Shown here one piece after another: positions 1-11,074 of a stretch of 64,000 bases of DNA; position 1 is the stretch's first letter, and every line of letters starts with the position of its first letter. Where the stretch lies: assembly GCA_037367355.1 (NCBI GenBank), contig CM074702.1, positions 372,001 through 436,000 of the forward strand. The letters are read 5' to 3'. The notes under the pieces were generated by a model, which saw nothing but the letters and a program-made list of their open reading frames with translations, was not told the origin of the DNA and searched no databases. The DNA comes from Neoscytalidium dimidiatum. Taxonomy: Eukaryota; Ascomycota; Dothideomycetes; Botryosphaeriales; Botryosphaeriaceae. The translations under genes were made by a program, and so were the position numbers.

Positions 1-120
1 GTACCCGCAAACGCCACGCGCCTTGCATTAGCCGCACGACCGCGGCCCCATTCCCTTCGTCCTGTCCCTTCTTTATCTTTCTCGTACAAGTTACTGTCAC
101 AATCTTTCTGCAGCTTCCCC

Positions 121-2770
121 TCATCTCTCATCCATACCATTGGTACCGGGTATGCCGGAACCTGGAGCCGGAGACGGCGAGTTCCCAGGCTGCTCCCCGC
201 TCCCCGGTATCGCCGGCGGCAGGAAGCTCTCAGGAAGCTTGATCGGCAATTGGAACTCGCCCTTAAGCTTGTCTCCAATCTTCTCGCCCCTCACGGCCTT
301 CTCCATTTCCTCCTTGGTCAAGCTTTCGTACTCAACCAGTGCCCCTGCCAGACGATCGAGCTCCTCGCGCTTGTCCGTGAGAAGCTTCTTGGCCCGCTCG
401 CGAGACGCGTCGAGAATCTTGCGCACTTCATCTTCGATCTTATTCTTGGTCTCAGACGAAAGGCGGGAGAAGTTGCTGTAGAGATCAATGTTGCCCAGCT
501 CGTCGCTCATACCCATTTGGGTCACCATCGAGTAGGCAATCGCCGTGGCCTTCTGGATATCGCTGGACGCGCCGGAAGTGACGTGGTCCGGTCCGTAAAT
601 GAGCTCTTCCGCGACCTTGCCACCCATGCAAACATCGATGTGCGCAAGGTACTCCAGCTTTGTTTGACTAACCCTATCCATTTCCGGCAGCTGGAACGTG
701 ATACCAAGAGCATGACCTCTGGGCATAATCGTAGCCTTGTAGAGGGGATCAGCGTGCTTCGTGAACATGGCAACTAGTGCGTGGCCACCCTCGTGATATG
801 CCGTAGCAATCTTGTCTTTCTGCTGAATGACAGCTGAGCGGCGTTCGGCACCGAGAAGGACCTTGTCCTTTGCCCATTCGAAATCAATCATCGAAACCCG
901 CTTCTGCTTGTTCTTGGACGCATGCACGGCAGCCTGGTTGACAATGTTCTCGAGTTCAGCGCCACTAAAGCCAGGGGTGCCACGAGCAATGACATCTGCG
1001 TCCACGTCGGTGCCAATCTGAACATTCCGCATGTGGTGCTTCAGAATAGCGGACCGACCACGAACATCAGGAAGGGGAACGACTACGTTACGATCGAAAC
1101 GGCCGGGGCGAGTAAGAGCCTTATCGAGAAGTTCCGGGAAGTTGGTAGCAGCAATGAAGATCACGCCGGAGTTTTGCTCGAAGCCATCCAGTTCGGTGAG
1201 AAGTTGATTGAGAGTTTGCTTGACATACGCATGGTCGCGGTCATTGCGCTTGCCACCTATGGCATCGAGTTCGTCGACGAACACGATAGCAGGCGCCTTA
1301 GACTTCGCAGCGTCGAACAGCTCTCTCACGCGCTTCGCACCAACACCGACATAGACCTCGTCGAACTCCGAGCCGGACATGTAGAAGAAGGGGACTCCGG
1401 CCTCTCCAGCGACAGCACGGGCCAACAAGGTCTTACCAGTACCAGGAGGACCAACGAGGAGGACACCCTTAGGAAGCTTGCCGCCGAGTGCATTGAACTT
1501 GTCAGGAGCCTTGAGGAAATCTACAAGCTCCTGAAGCTCCTCTTTGGCTTCTTCGCAACCGTGGACGTCACTGAATCGAGTAGTCTGGAGTTCCGGCTTT
1601 GCTTCCATGTCCTGCTTGGCACCTCGCCTCTGCAGCATGCCGCTTGCCTCGATGATCATGGTGACGCAGACCATGGAGAGGTACGTAACAAGACCGAACC
1701 AAAAGAAGAATTTGACCCACTTAAAGATGGTACCGCCGGTAGATTCTTCGACAACAACATAAAGCGGGCTAGCCCTTTCCCCGGAACCAGTGCGGGCAGT
1801 TGCAACATTACCGCCACGAACACGAGCCCCGACCGCTTGGCCGATAGCTGAGATCTGATCCATCCCTAAACCTGAAGTTTGGCCAGCTGCACTGTTGTTG
1901 GTGCCTTGCATGCCCGAAATCTTATCGGATTGGCCTAATCGCTCCAAAGCTCGTGTGTATAGCGCATCGCAGGCCGCATTCGTAGCATATCTTCCCGATT
2001 CGTAGCGCTCTACCACAATTTGTGGGAGATTGGCCCGGAGAAGTGCAGCGTAAAAAGCATTCTGAGCACTGGCGCTCTGAGGATTGTTGTTTGCCGTTTG
2101 TTCCATGTGAGCAAGAAGATTCCTAGAAGTATTACCGCCGAAGATATTGCGTTGCTGGGTCAAGCCAACATTTCCAGGTCGAACTACTGGATTCAGCTTG
2201 AAGGGAGCGAGCCGTGTGAGGGTAGAGTATTGCCGAGAGGAATTTGAAGCCGAGGGGAAAGTACGAGACAGAGGGCTAAAGCGCCGGAGCGTACCAGAAG
2301 GCACTAAAAGTCGTTAGTATGCCAGATCAGCTTTTTCTGACCCAAGTAGATTCCGAAAGCCACATACCTTGAGAAAAGATACTGGCCGCGGTTGGTGGAG
2401 TTTTCAGCATCTCGGGCGCCGGACGGAAGTGAAGAGCGGAGAGTGGAGCAGAAGCCAGGCATTCGGGAACCGTAATCTGACCGACATCAGTAACAGAACT
2501 CCCAGAAATTATTTCCTGCCGTACGTTTGCCACATGTGCCTTGTGTCCGGTAAGTGGTGCCTCGCGACGTTTGGCGGATTCGGAAGATGCGGCGCGTCGC
2601 ACGATGAGTCGCAAAGGAGTCTGCGCGACAGCAGACATTGAGGGCCAGGCTTCGGTCGCAGCAGAGGCGATGCTCTGGACGAAGGTAGTCAGTTCATCTG
2701 AGCAAGAACGCGATGTTGGCGAGACATGGTAGGAGCGCACCTGCAGGCTGACCGGAGCATGGAAAGCCAT
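121..2770 (-). CDS. yme1: Mitochondrial i-AAA protease, Yme1-like (FtsH family)
   Basis: ATP-dependent zinc metalloprotease of the mitochondrial inner membrane that degrades unassembled or damaged proteins from the intermembrane-space side (family knowledge). The model is two exons, 2770-2368 and 2303-121, giving 861 residues. The 64-nt intron 2304-2367 has a GTATGT donor, a CTAAC branch site and a TTTTAG acceptor, and the phase closes on a Val codon. The open frame upstream of 2770 begins with GTG, so the ATG at 2770 was chosen; it gives a basic, Ser/Arg-rich mitochondrial presequence. Seen in the sequence: one membrane segment at about 333-352, pore loop YVGVGA, Walker A GPPGTGKT at about 419-426, Walker B FVDELDA, second region of homology [19 protein letters not shown], and the zinc site HEGGH at about 638-642. 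The zinc site has Gly where most FtsH proteins have Ala. The C-terminus is Pro/Gly-rich. Both the family and the i-AAA assignment are solid. Confidence 0.95.
2304..2367 (-). other. Intron of the Yme1-like gene
   Basis: GTATGT donor, CTAAC branch sequence and TTTTAG acceptor, 64 nt, phase 1. The downstream open frame starts with GTG only because this intron separates it from its first exon. Confidence 0.9.
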
Positions 2771-4103
2771 GGATTGTTGAGTGGCGGCGGCCGATGCCGC
2801 GGGGTTCAAGAGAAAGACAGAAGCAGTAACCGTGAGTGCGGCGATGTGGAAGGCGGAGTTGATGAAGTTGGAGGGGGAGTGAGTGTGGTGGCCACTCGCA
2901 CTGGGCGGATGAGATGTGGTGACGAAGGAGAATGAAGGTCGCCGCCGCGGCTCCGATAGCACCACTGCACCGTGCACGCTCCGCTTGGCGCTCTCAGCCC
3001 TGGGCCCTGACCTTCCGAAAAATAAGCGTGCCCTTGACGGCTGCGCAGCCTGTCAGTCCCGACTACAACCCGCCATTCCGTAGTTCCTCCACTCCGATGA
3101 CCCGGCTTATTCGCCACCCGTGGTTCGCTACTGTCTCTACTCCTTCGACACCGCACCAGCAGCTATGCGGTGCTCACGTGATCGTGACCGCTCCGCTTGT
3201 AATCCGTTAGATGTTTTGCGAGATCGGTTTCTAAAGCATGGTAATGTCAAACGTAAACACGCATCGGGAGTTGTAGTAGTCGTCCAGACGCAAATGTACG
3301 GTCTCAAATATCCCAGGGCCAGAAATTAGAATGCTCAGGCGCCAACTTCGCTTCTCCCCGAACCTGCACAGCCAAGACGCTTTTGACCTGTAGTATCACG
3401 GTAAATTTAAGTATGAGAGATAGGCGCCTCTTTCTCCATTAATCTCAAAGACTCTTCAGGCTCGTAAAACTGCATTTACCACAAATGTACAGTTATTTTG
3501 GAGAGGCTCCGTCTTGGGCTTTTCTATGAAGACAACCTGAGCTCCTTGAAGGTAACATGGAAAAGTTTGCCGGCAAGTTTGGATCGGGGTATCAGTTTGG
3601 TATTGAGACTAGCTTGAAGTGTAGCATATTCTGTCTAAAGATTATAGAGATCATAATTAGACGATCCCTCCTTATAGCTATGAATAAATCTTCTGTTGCC
3701 TCAGGCACTGGATTTCCTTTTTTTTCCAAAAAAAAATAAACTCGTAGTTTTAGCGTAGAGTTTAGCATTTTACGTCGTCTAATCTAATGCTACTATCGCT
3801 ATCATTGGTTTGCGTTTCACTATGCAATAGTTTGTCTAGATGAGCCAGGCATCAGGCATGCATGCACAGATAAAATTTTCATTGCAATTTATGCATTTTT
3901 GCATGGGAGACAGTAAGAATAAGAACGCCTCGGCTGCACAGAGAAAAGGAAAAAAAAAGGCAGACTTAATACGGGCTCGGAAAAAAAAAAAAGCTTAACA
4001 TCTGTTCTGATCATGCACGTCATACAGGCAGTAGGTCTCGTTTTACTTGATTCATCACTTCATTAATACTATTACAGTTTGATTTGCGGCCCGCCGCGCC
4101 CGC
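2771..4103. other. Intergenic region, 1.3 kb
   Basis: It holds the promoter and leader of the Yme1-like gene and the 3' flank of the DUF3328 gene. From about 3330 the sequence is AT-rich, with several A-runs (near 3727, 3950 and 3980). Open frames here are short and have no recognisable protein features. I see no gene. Confidence 0.6.
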
Positions 4104-5445
4104 TCAGAACGTCGTTTTATCCGCGACCTTGTTCTCGACGGCCCACGTGCGGACGGCATCCCACTTCCTGCACACGTGCCGCGTCTCGTAATCGGGCTCG
4201 AGCTTGCCGTCGTCGCCGGGCTGCTCCTGGTATAGGATGACGCCGACGTCGGCCTCGCACATGACCTTCATGCGGAGCGCCTCAATGCAGTGGTCTTGTT
4301 TGTTCATTATCGTCAGCAAAACATGTCCCTAATCTCATCAGCGGAATAAGTGTGAGGGAATGGCTTACTTAGATGTCCGATTAACTTCGTCTCCGGCACG
4401 GCCAAGTCACCGCCCAGCGGCTCGTAGTGGTCCTTGTGCACGACCTTGCGGATCAAATTCAGGCAGTGCAGCTGGTGCACGACGGCCAGCTCCATGCGCC
4501 AGCCGCTTTCGCCCGTCGCTTCGTCCGTTACGCGCAGACGGTTGTGCGGCTTGCCTAGCGATGCCATGTCGGCTTCGGTGACCATCTGGTCGCCCACTAT
4601 GTTGCGTTTCTTCGGTCAGCCAAGAGCTCGTCATATACCCGGTGACCAGGCTCATGTTTCTCAAATTGGAAATTTGTGGGATGCGTATTTGTGTTGGCAT
4701 GCTTGAAGTAGATTGATGACTTACTGTGCGTCGTGATGTGCTCCCAGGCCTTGTCGGCTTCATCTCCTGCACCGACGTAGGACGTCTTGGCACCTTTCGT
4801 GTTGTTGAACGTCACGGTTTCGTATTGCACTGCGCTCAGCGCGGGCGCTGTCGGTGATTCGTAGTCAGTAAACTTGCTCAATCACGGATTGGGAGGGACG
4901 TGTGGAATCAGCTGGCGCCAGCCACCCGTAAGCGAGCTAGCGCTCGTCGGACGCCGGAGGCTTGCGAGGCATTCCTCGCCCGAAGGCCGAGAGATGGACT
5001 CGCGGTGTTGGAAAGCTTGGTGCTCGGTGATAAGGAAAGGATGTGCTGGTGGCGCTCTTCTTGACTGCCTTCGTCGGCAAGGGGACCTATTTTCGGGGAA
5101 CCACTCACAATACGCAGAGAACTGTTCTATATAGGCTTGAGTCGTTGGACGCATGGTCGCGCCCAGCACGAAAAACATCATCGAGGTGAACAAAAGGCCT
5201 GCATGCAAGGCCCACAACCACACCGGCCCGAGCCTCGCGGCATGCCGCCTGTTTCCTCCGTTGTCGATGCCGCGCTCGCGGTCCTCATCGTCGTGCAGGT
5301 CAACTTGCTCGAGCAGGGTTGAGTCCGTCTCTTCCGAGAGCCGAGCACGCAGCATGAGGCTCTCCTTCTCCTCGGCATGACCTTGTTGTTCATCCGAGCG
5401 GATGACGTGCGTGTACTTCGCCGTGGTGTTGTGATGCTGATCCAT
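4104..5445 (-). CDS. DUF3328 / UstYa-like protein
   Basis: Model: exons 5445-5105, 4876-4725, 4596-4369 and 4294-4104, giving 303 residues. The N-terminus is polar and rich in Asp/Glu/Arg, followed by one membrane segment starting LGPVWLWALHAGLLF, then a lumenal part. The two family-defining motifs are present: HQLHC in exon 3 and HLNHC, the latter formed only when the 74-nt intron 4295-4368 is removed. UstYa proteins act in fungal RiPP (dikaritin) and other secondary-metabolite pathways, where some carry out oxidative cyclisation or chlorination. The substrate here is unknown. The last two introns have GTAAG donors. The first (4877-5104) must use a weak GTGGTT donor to keep frame; a better GTGAGT lies 4 nt away but breaks the frame, so this junction is uncertain. 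The gene is divergent from the secreted Kex2-site protein at 6894. Confidence 0.85.
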
Positions 5446-6893
5446 CCTTTAGAGTTTCTTTCCCTCTCGGATGTGGTTAATGCCTGAGGTATTGGCAATG
5501 TCTTGGATGGGGCGTGGCAAATGCAAGCAACAGCTGAGGAGAGAGGGTATATGCGCGGATTTGAGGAGATTGCCAAGACGGTGTGACGCCCTTGGCGGGG
5601 TGTGTTGCGGCTATGCAGATATACATATCATCCCTACGTCCCCCAGCCCATTACTCGGTAGCGCTCACGTTCTGCCTTGCCGCCGCTTACTTGCCCAGCG
5701 CGCCATTGGTGGGAATGGCGATCTGCATCCTGGAGCAGCGGATGAGGCCTGAGGAGTTTGAAGTCATAGCTCGCCTGTGCACTCGAAGGGTTTCAGATAC
5801 GAAGAAAGTGTAAGCGGAAGAGAGGTTGAGAGGGCGGAGCTGTTCGTGACTTGAGCCGTCGGAGACGCTTGGGGTTGTGAGACCGAACGCAGACGGTACT
5901 GAGACGGGTGTGGTTGTGGGTTGACAGGGGTCTGATACAGGGGTTGTGTCGCACCATGGCGGGAGCACCCCATAAGCTTATCGACACCCACTCGAAGCCG
6001 CGCGCTAACAGGAATTTGTGTACAAGCCTTGCTTTCTTGGCTTCAGGTTGTCCACTTTGAATCAATTTAGATCCATAGCTTGAAAGCTAGAACATCGTGA
6101 AGATATTTGGATGCGAAATCTGGGGAAAGTTTCTCACGCGTCCGCGCTCTTCGGCAATTCGAGGCACATTTTTCTGCGTCGAAGCTAGCTCAGAGGCGCG
6201 CAGTCGCATAAAAAGGCGTCCCAGCCGCCAACTCGTGCCACGATGCAATGCTGGATCCGAGACAATGGTAGACCACCCGCTAATCTGGCGATCGCAGTCT
6301 TTAAAGCAAAAGCTTGGCAACTACAACCACCCCGCGGTGCCTGTGTGATCTGCACGGAGGACGGAGACCCGGCTGATACCTCATGCACCACTTCTCTTGC
6401 CATATATGGACGGCACGTCCGCCTTCTGGTGCGCCTGCGGGGTCAAAAAACTGGAGCTTCGACGGCTTGGCTACTGTTCGCTGTTCGACGCGCTCTCCTC
6501 CTCGACTTGCAGTGCACGAAGTGGCGTTAGCGAGGGATGCCTCCCAATGTCACTCATTGGATCGTTCCCCAATGTCGTGCTAAACGCCCTCACGTTTGTG
6601 GCCGCAAGGCCTTTCGCGGAGCACGAGCGGCCAAACGGTTTTCCTACCGGTTTGGAACAAGCCAGGAACCGCAACACAACGGCGCGGGATGATGTAGACA
6701 TAAAAATGCTCCCTCTCTCTCGAACAGTACGCTCTTCAGCAGCATTCAAGTTGACCTTGTTCCTGTCTCAGTCGCTGTCCTTTTTCCCCTCCTGCTTGGA
6801 CTTACTTACAGTTTTTTATTCTCTTCGAAACGATCCCTCCCGACTCCACTCACTGCGGGTCAGTTCATTCTTACTTTCTTTCAAGAAACAAAC
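5446..6893. promoter_or_regulatory. Shared divergent intergenic region (DUF3328 / secreted repeat protein)
   Basis: 1.45 kb separates two divergent start codons, so it should carry both promoters. The end near 6700-6890 is pyrimidine-rich, as expected for the leader of the plus-strand gene. I could not support any coding region inside it; the open frames are short and overlap one another. Confidence 0.5.
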
Positions 6894-8494
6894 ATGAAGT
6901 TCCTTGCCCCCACCAATTTGTTGGCTCTGGGCCTCCTCGCGGCTCCAAGCAGCGCTCTTCCGCACGGCAACACTGTCGAGAGGCGCTTCGTGGTAAGTCA
7001 CAACAGACTTGATAAAACAGGAAATTCCTTCAGAGTACTGATATCCTCCCGCAGGACTCCGAGAACAAGGCGGCTCCGTCTCTTTTAGCAAGGGATTCTT
7101 TCGTACGTCGTCAAAACGGCACCTCCTCGAACGCATTCCAGGGCTTCCCCCGGGCTGCGGTCGAGGAGAGGTCGCCCCAAAATGCTGTGAATAGCAGTTC
7201 CAACAGTTTCCAGGGATTCCCCACCGAGAACGGCTTCGAAGCCAACCGCAAGGCGCTTCGCGCCCGTTTCCCCCAGGCCGCCGCCGCGCAGAACGACACC
7301 GGCGCCGACGTCGCTGCCGCAGCTGCCACCCCGGCTGCCCAGACCCCGGCTGCTGCTGCTGCCGCCGCCGCCACTCCTGCCGCTGCTGCGGACCAAGGCG
7401 CCGAAGCTCAAGGGCAGGGCGCTGATAGCCAGGCCAGCGCCGGCAATGGCGGAGGTCTTGGAGATCTCCTCGGAAGTCTGGGCGGCGGCAATGCCAACTC
7501 CAACGCAGGAGGAGGTCTCGGCGATCTTCTTGGTGGTCTGGGGGGTGGCAATGCAGGCGGTGCTGGCGGAGCTGGTGGACTTGGAGATCTTCTCGGCAAC
7601 CTTGGCCTGAAGAAACGCTCCCCTGAGCCTCACGGAGGTAACGGAGGCAATGGAGGCAATGGAGGAGGAGCACAGGGTGGTAATGGGAACGCCAACGCTG
7701 GCAACGCTGGCAACGCTGGCAATGCAGGTAACAACGCAGGGAACGCTGGCAACAACGCAGGAAATGCTGGGAACAACGCCAACGCCGGAAACGCAAACGC
7801 AAACGCGAACAACAATGCCAATGCCAATAACGCAAACGCAAATGCAAACAACAATAACAACGCAAATGCAAATGCAAACAATAACAATGCAAATGCAAAC
7901 AACAATAACGCAAATGCAAACAACAATAACGTGAACGCAAACAACGCGAACGCAAACAACAATAACGCAAACAACGCGAACGCAAACAACAACGCAAATG
8001 CAAATGCAAACAACAATAACAACGCAAACGCAAATGCAAACAACAATAACGCGAACGCAAACAACAACAATAACACAAATGCAAACAACAATAATAACGC
8101 AAACGCAAATGCAAACAACAACAACAATGCAAATGCAAACAACAATAACGCGAACGCGAACGCGAACGCAAACAACAACAACGCAAATGCAAACGCAAAC
8201 AACAATAACAACAACGCGAACGCAAACCAAAATCAGAACCAAGGGAACAACGCCGGAGTAGCGGCTAGCAGTTCGAATTCGACGGCCAGCGCAAACCAAG
8301 CCCGTTCCCTCTGCGCCCGGTCCATCAAGCTCTACGAGCGTGATCCTACCAAGGACAACATCGCTGCGGCAGCCATCAACTGCGCCCGCAATGTCCCGAC
8401 TTCTGCTTCTGAGAACATCTACGAGGTCCTGAAGAGGGAGGTCATGATGCTGAACAAGCGCGAGGCCGCTTCGGAGGTTGAGGAAAGTGCCTAA
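6894..8494 (+). CDS. Secreted Asn/Ala-repeat protein with Kex2-type sites
   Basis: Exons 6894-6992 and 7055-8494, 512 residues; the 62-nt phase-0 intron has a GTAAGT donor and a CCGCAG acceptor. Residues 1-22 form a clear signal peptide ending in SSALP. The protein is modular. Dibasic sites (RR near 30 and 51, KKR at 219-221, KR near the C-terminus) fit Kex2 cleavage. Two related segments, QNGTSSNAFQGFP (53-65) and QN..SSNSFQGFP (75-89), follow. An Ala-rich stretch precedes three copies of GGLGDLLG (about 166, 186 and 207). About 185 residues made almost only of Asn and Ala come next. The C-terminal 64 residues are ordinary, with two cysteines at about 453 and 476. I do not recognise the family. 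It could be a cell-wall or surface protein, or a precursor cut into peptides. The neighbouring DUF3328 gene makes the second idea worth testing. Confidence 0.85.
7681..8241 (+). repeat. Coding minisatellite of AAC/AAT and GCA codons
   Basis: Imperfect tandem units of Asn-Ala and Asn-Asn codons run for about 560 nt inside the secreted protein gene. The purity of the tract and the mixing of AAC/AAT and GCA/GCG codons suggest repeat expansion with some drift. Length polymorphism between strains is likely. The long frames on the other strand (Leu/Phe/Ala or Cys/Leu/Arg repeats) are by-products. Confidence 0.9.
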
Positions 8495-9284
8495 AAAGGA
8501 CGTCTCAAGGCTCGCAGCCCGGATATTCGGAGACTGCGGCGTCGCTTCTCCGGTCCGAAGGGCAGGGTGAAGCTGTTCCTCGGTCTAGGAAGTGCAGTGA
8601 AAGAAGGGGGAAGTGGGAGGTCTCCAACCCCGACTTTTACGGATCATATCTGTGAGCGGATTAGTGATGGTTTTTGTAACGGCCGTGGTTGATAAAAGCG
8701 GGGCGTTGAGGATGCCCGGACAGTCTTTACATATTGACATCCTGTACTTTACCTCCCAATTTGGTAAAATCAAGGACATAACCTTGCAGTCCTAATGGGA
8801 TAATTGAAAGTAATTATAGACGAAAATGAAAGGGAAGATAACTTGGTCTTCAACAAAATTAATCCGACGTTGCCAAGCTGTATCAGGTGTCTTCAGTGAT
8901 GATACTGGAGCTGAATCCAACGAATCATGAGGTGTGGTCGTCTTTAAGGGCGGCAGGACGTCAACGGCACTTCCTCATTAGGCAACGCTAAAGTATGCTT
9001 AAACTCGTAGTGTACCACACCCACCCATTTCCTTCGCCCCCACGCCTTTTCTTGATTCTTCTGTCCTATGATTACTCGCAGGAGCATGAGACGCCAGACT
9101 CATGCAGTACCTAGAGATTCCCAGTCCCCGAACTACCCCTCAAAGGCTAATCGGTTTGTTCTAACGCAGTTTGGCCGAACAACTCACCCATCCGCATATG
9201 ACATATTCTGTCAAGCAGTGTAATGGAAGAATGTGCCAGCGGCACTACTCCGGTAAGAGATGAAGGTTCAGATGGTCCACATCA
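8495..9284. other. Intergenic region, 0.8 kb
   Basis: Convergent 3' flanks of the secreted repeat protein and the MAYVPP protein. Nothing recognisable beyond short open frames. Confidence 0.6.
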
Positions 9285-10277
9285 TCAGGTCCACGCCGGC
9301 CGATGATCTTCAGCCTTTTCCTCAGTCTCACCCTCCTTCCCTAATCTCATCTCCCTCAACAGCTCATTGACGCTCTTCTTCGGCACGCCCTCTTTCTTCT
9401 TCCTTTCTACTCGCTGCTTCGGCTCACCAATCTTGACCTCCGGCGCAGGCAGCCTCTTCCCCGCCTCCTCATCCGCCAGCAGCTGCAACACCGCCCACCT
9501 ATGCCCCAGACTCGCATTCCACGCCTCCGGGCTGCGCTGCTGCGTGACGACGCGGCCGAAGCGGTCCACGGAGCTGAACTTCTGCTCGAGCATGCGCACC
9601 AGATCGGCGCTGCGCGGCTCCAGGAACTGCAGGCGTGCGATCCTGTGGTAGCCGGCGAAGCGGAAGCCGCCACTCCGATTGTCGGTCTGTTCGAAGACGG
9701 CGACGGGCTGCAGTTCGTACGCGGACAGGTCGGGAGTGTGGGTGGAGGAGCCGGGCTGCTCTGCTGCGGGCGACGCTGACTCGCCAGATGCTGGGGGAGG
9801 CTGGGGTTGCTGCGCGGATGAGTTGTCATCGTCCGCCTTACCGTCGACGGGCTCCTTGCCCTCGGACTGCTCGCGCTTCTCACGGCTGCTGGCAGGGGCG
9901 TCGGTAAACTTCTCGCTACCGGGCAGCAGATGGAGGTTCGTCTTGACGTAGATGAGGTGGTCGCTCTCCCAGCGCGGGTTGGCATCCTTGAACAGCATCA
10001 CATACTTCAACCTGTCGGGCTCGGAACGTGAAGAGTTTAGCGTGCTGTGGACCGTAAAGTGCAAGCCTCTGCCCTCTTCGGACTCTTGGTCCGGCGGCCA
10101 GTAGTGGTCGTGCACATCCTCAGCGCGCGGAAGGCGTTCCCGATGGGAGCCGTTGCCGTTGCTGTTGTGGGCCGGGCGCTGTGCAGCTGCTGTCGCAGAT
10201 TTGTCGGAAACGCTTTCGCGATTGGATACGGTCCCTTGCTGCTGCTTCCTTCGAAGCGCGGGAGGTACGTAAGCCAT
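9285..10277 (-). CDS. Conserved-looking protein of unknown function (MAYVPPALRRK start)
   Basis: A single exon of 330 residues. The longer open frame begins with GTG at 10448; the ATG at 10277 is preferred because it gives MAYVPPALRRK, a start resembling that of some RNA-binding or translation-associated proteins. Residues about 1-60 are polar and low in complexity. A more ordered core follows, including LKYVMLFKDANPRWESDHL. An acidic, Ser/Pro/Gln-rich linker comes next, then a second ordered block with AGYHRIARLQFLEPRSADLV, and a Lys/Glu-rich C-terminus. There is no signal peptide or membrane segment. I do not recognise the family; the composition suits a cytosolic or nuclear protein. The gene reads toward the secreted repeat protein, and no operon-like link is implied. 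Confidence 0.75.
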   Translation of the reverse strand: MAYVPPALRRKQQQGTVSNRESVSDKSATAAAQRPAHNSNGNGSHRERLPRAEDVHDHYWPPDQESEEGRGLHFTVHSTLNSSRSEPDRLKYVMLFKDANPRWESDHLIYVKTNLHLLPGSEKFTDAPASSREKREQSEGKEPVDGKADDDNSSAQQPQPPPASGESASPAAEQPGSSTHTPDLSAYELQPVAVFEQTDNRSGGFRFAGYHRIARLQFLEPRSADLVRMLEQKFSSVDRFGRVVTQQRSPEAWNASLGHRWAVLQLLADEEAGKRLPAPEVKIGEPKQRVERKKKEGVPKKSVNELLREMRLGKEGETEEKAEDHRPAWT

Positions 10278-11074
10278 TATCAGTCTTCCGCTGTCAGATC
10301 TGTCGCCGTTGCTGCCAGACTGGAGATGGTCGTTGTTTGTTGTGCGGATGGTGAAGCCTAGCGCCAGGTTGCCGCGACGCGTTCGATCGGATTCCGTGTC
10401 TTCGCTTTGGGAAAGCAGGAGCGCCGGTCCGATGAAGTGCCGCAGCACCTGGCGTCACTCCTACTGCCTATAGAGGCAATCACCTGTCGAAGCCTCACAT
10501 GTCGAAGTCTCCTAGTAACGCAAAGCTGTGCTCGGAAGCGATGATATATCCGAGAAATAATTCATACGGCTCTAAATACTCAAGGAAATCCCATTTGTCG
10601 CACGGCTATGCTTTCCTGATTTCCAGTTCCCAATTCCCGTCCTTTCCCGAAAGCCCTACGCCATACCAACATCCCGGACTTTTGTGCTGTGCTATGTGTC
10701 CCTTGTTGCCTGTAGCTAATTATGACACGATCCCTAGCATGCGCGCGTGCCCAGCGCCCTTCAACTGTCGAAGAGCGCTCCACCGAAAATTACAAATCTG
10801 TAGGTGTGTTTAAAAAAAAAAAAAAAAAAAGGCGACATGCACGCTTAAAGAAAGAAAAGAGGAAGAGAATTGAAGTTAGAAAAGGGAGATAAAGGAAATG
10901 AAAGAAAATGACAGTAAAGAATGACAGGGTTGCGGCAATCCCAGCCACTTTCCAAGACCGATACAACTTCAGCCCCGTTCGAATCATACAGTCAATCGGC
11001 CCCATCTCCGTTTCTTACATAGACGCTAGCATCGTCCCGTACCGGGAATACTTCGAAATAGTCCAAGCGCGGCC
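10278..11074. other. Intergenic region with an A19 tract
   Basis: Promoter of the MAYVPP gene and the 3' flank of the Met-rich protein gene. It contains a run of 19 A at 10812-10830 followed by purine-rich sequence. No gene is supported. Confidence 0.6.
10812..10830 (+). repeat. Homopolymer A19
   Basis: Uninterrupted run of 19 adenines between GTTT and GGCGAC. Confidence 0.95.

Noticed and set aside
922..1851. 309-codon plus-strand frame
   Set aside because: Antisense to the AAA domain of the Yme1-like gene, which has unmistakable motifs on the other strand.
6816..8225. 469-codon minus-strand frame of Leu/Cys/Arg repeats, with overlapping Val/Cys/Ile and Leu/Phe/Ala frames
   Set aside because: Exact antisense of the Asn/Ala codon repeat; it stays open because the repeat contains no antisense stops.
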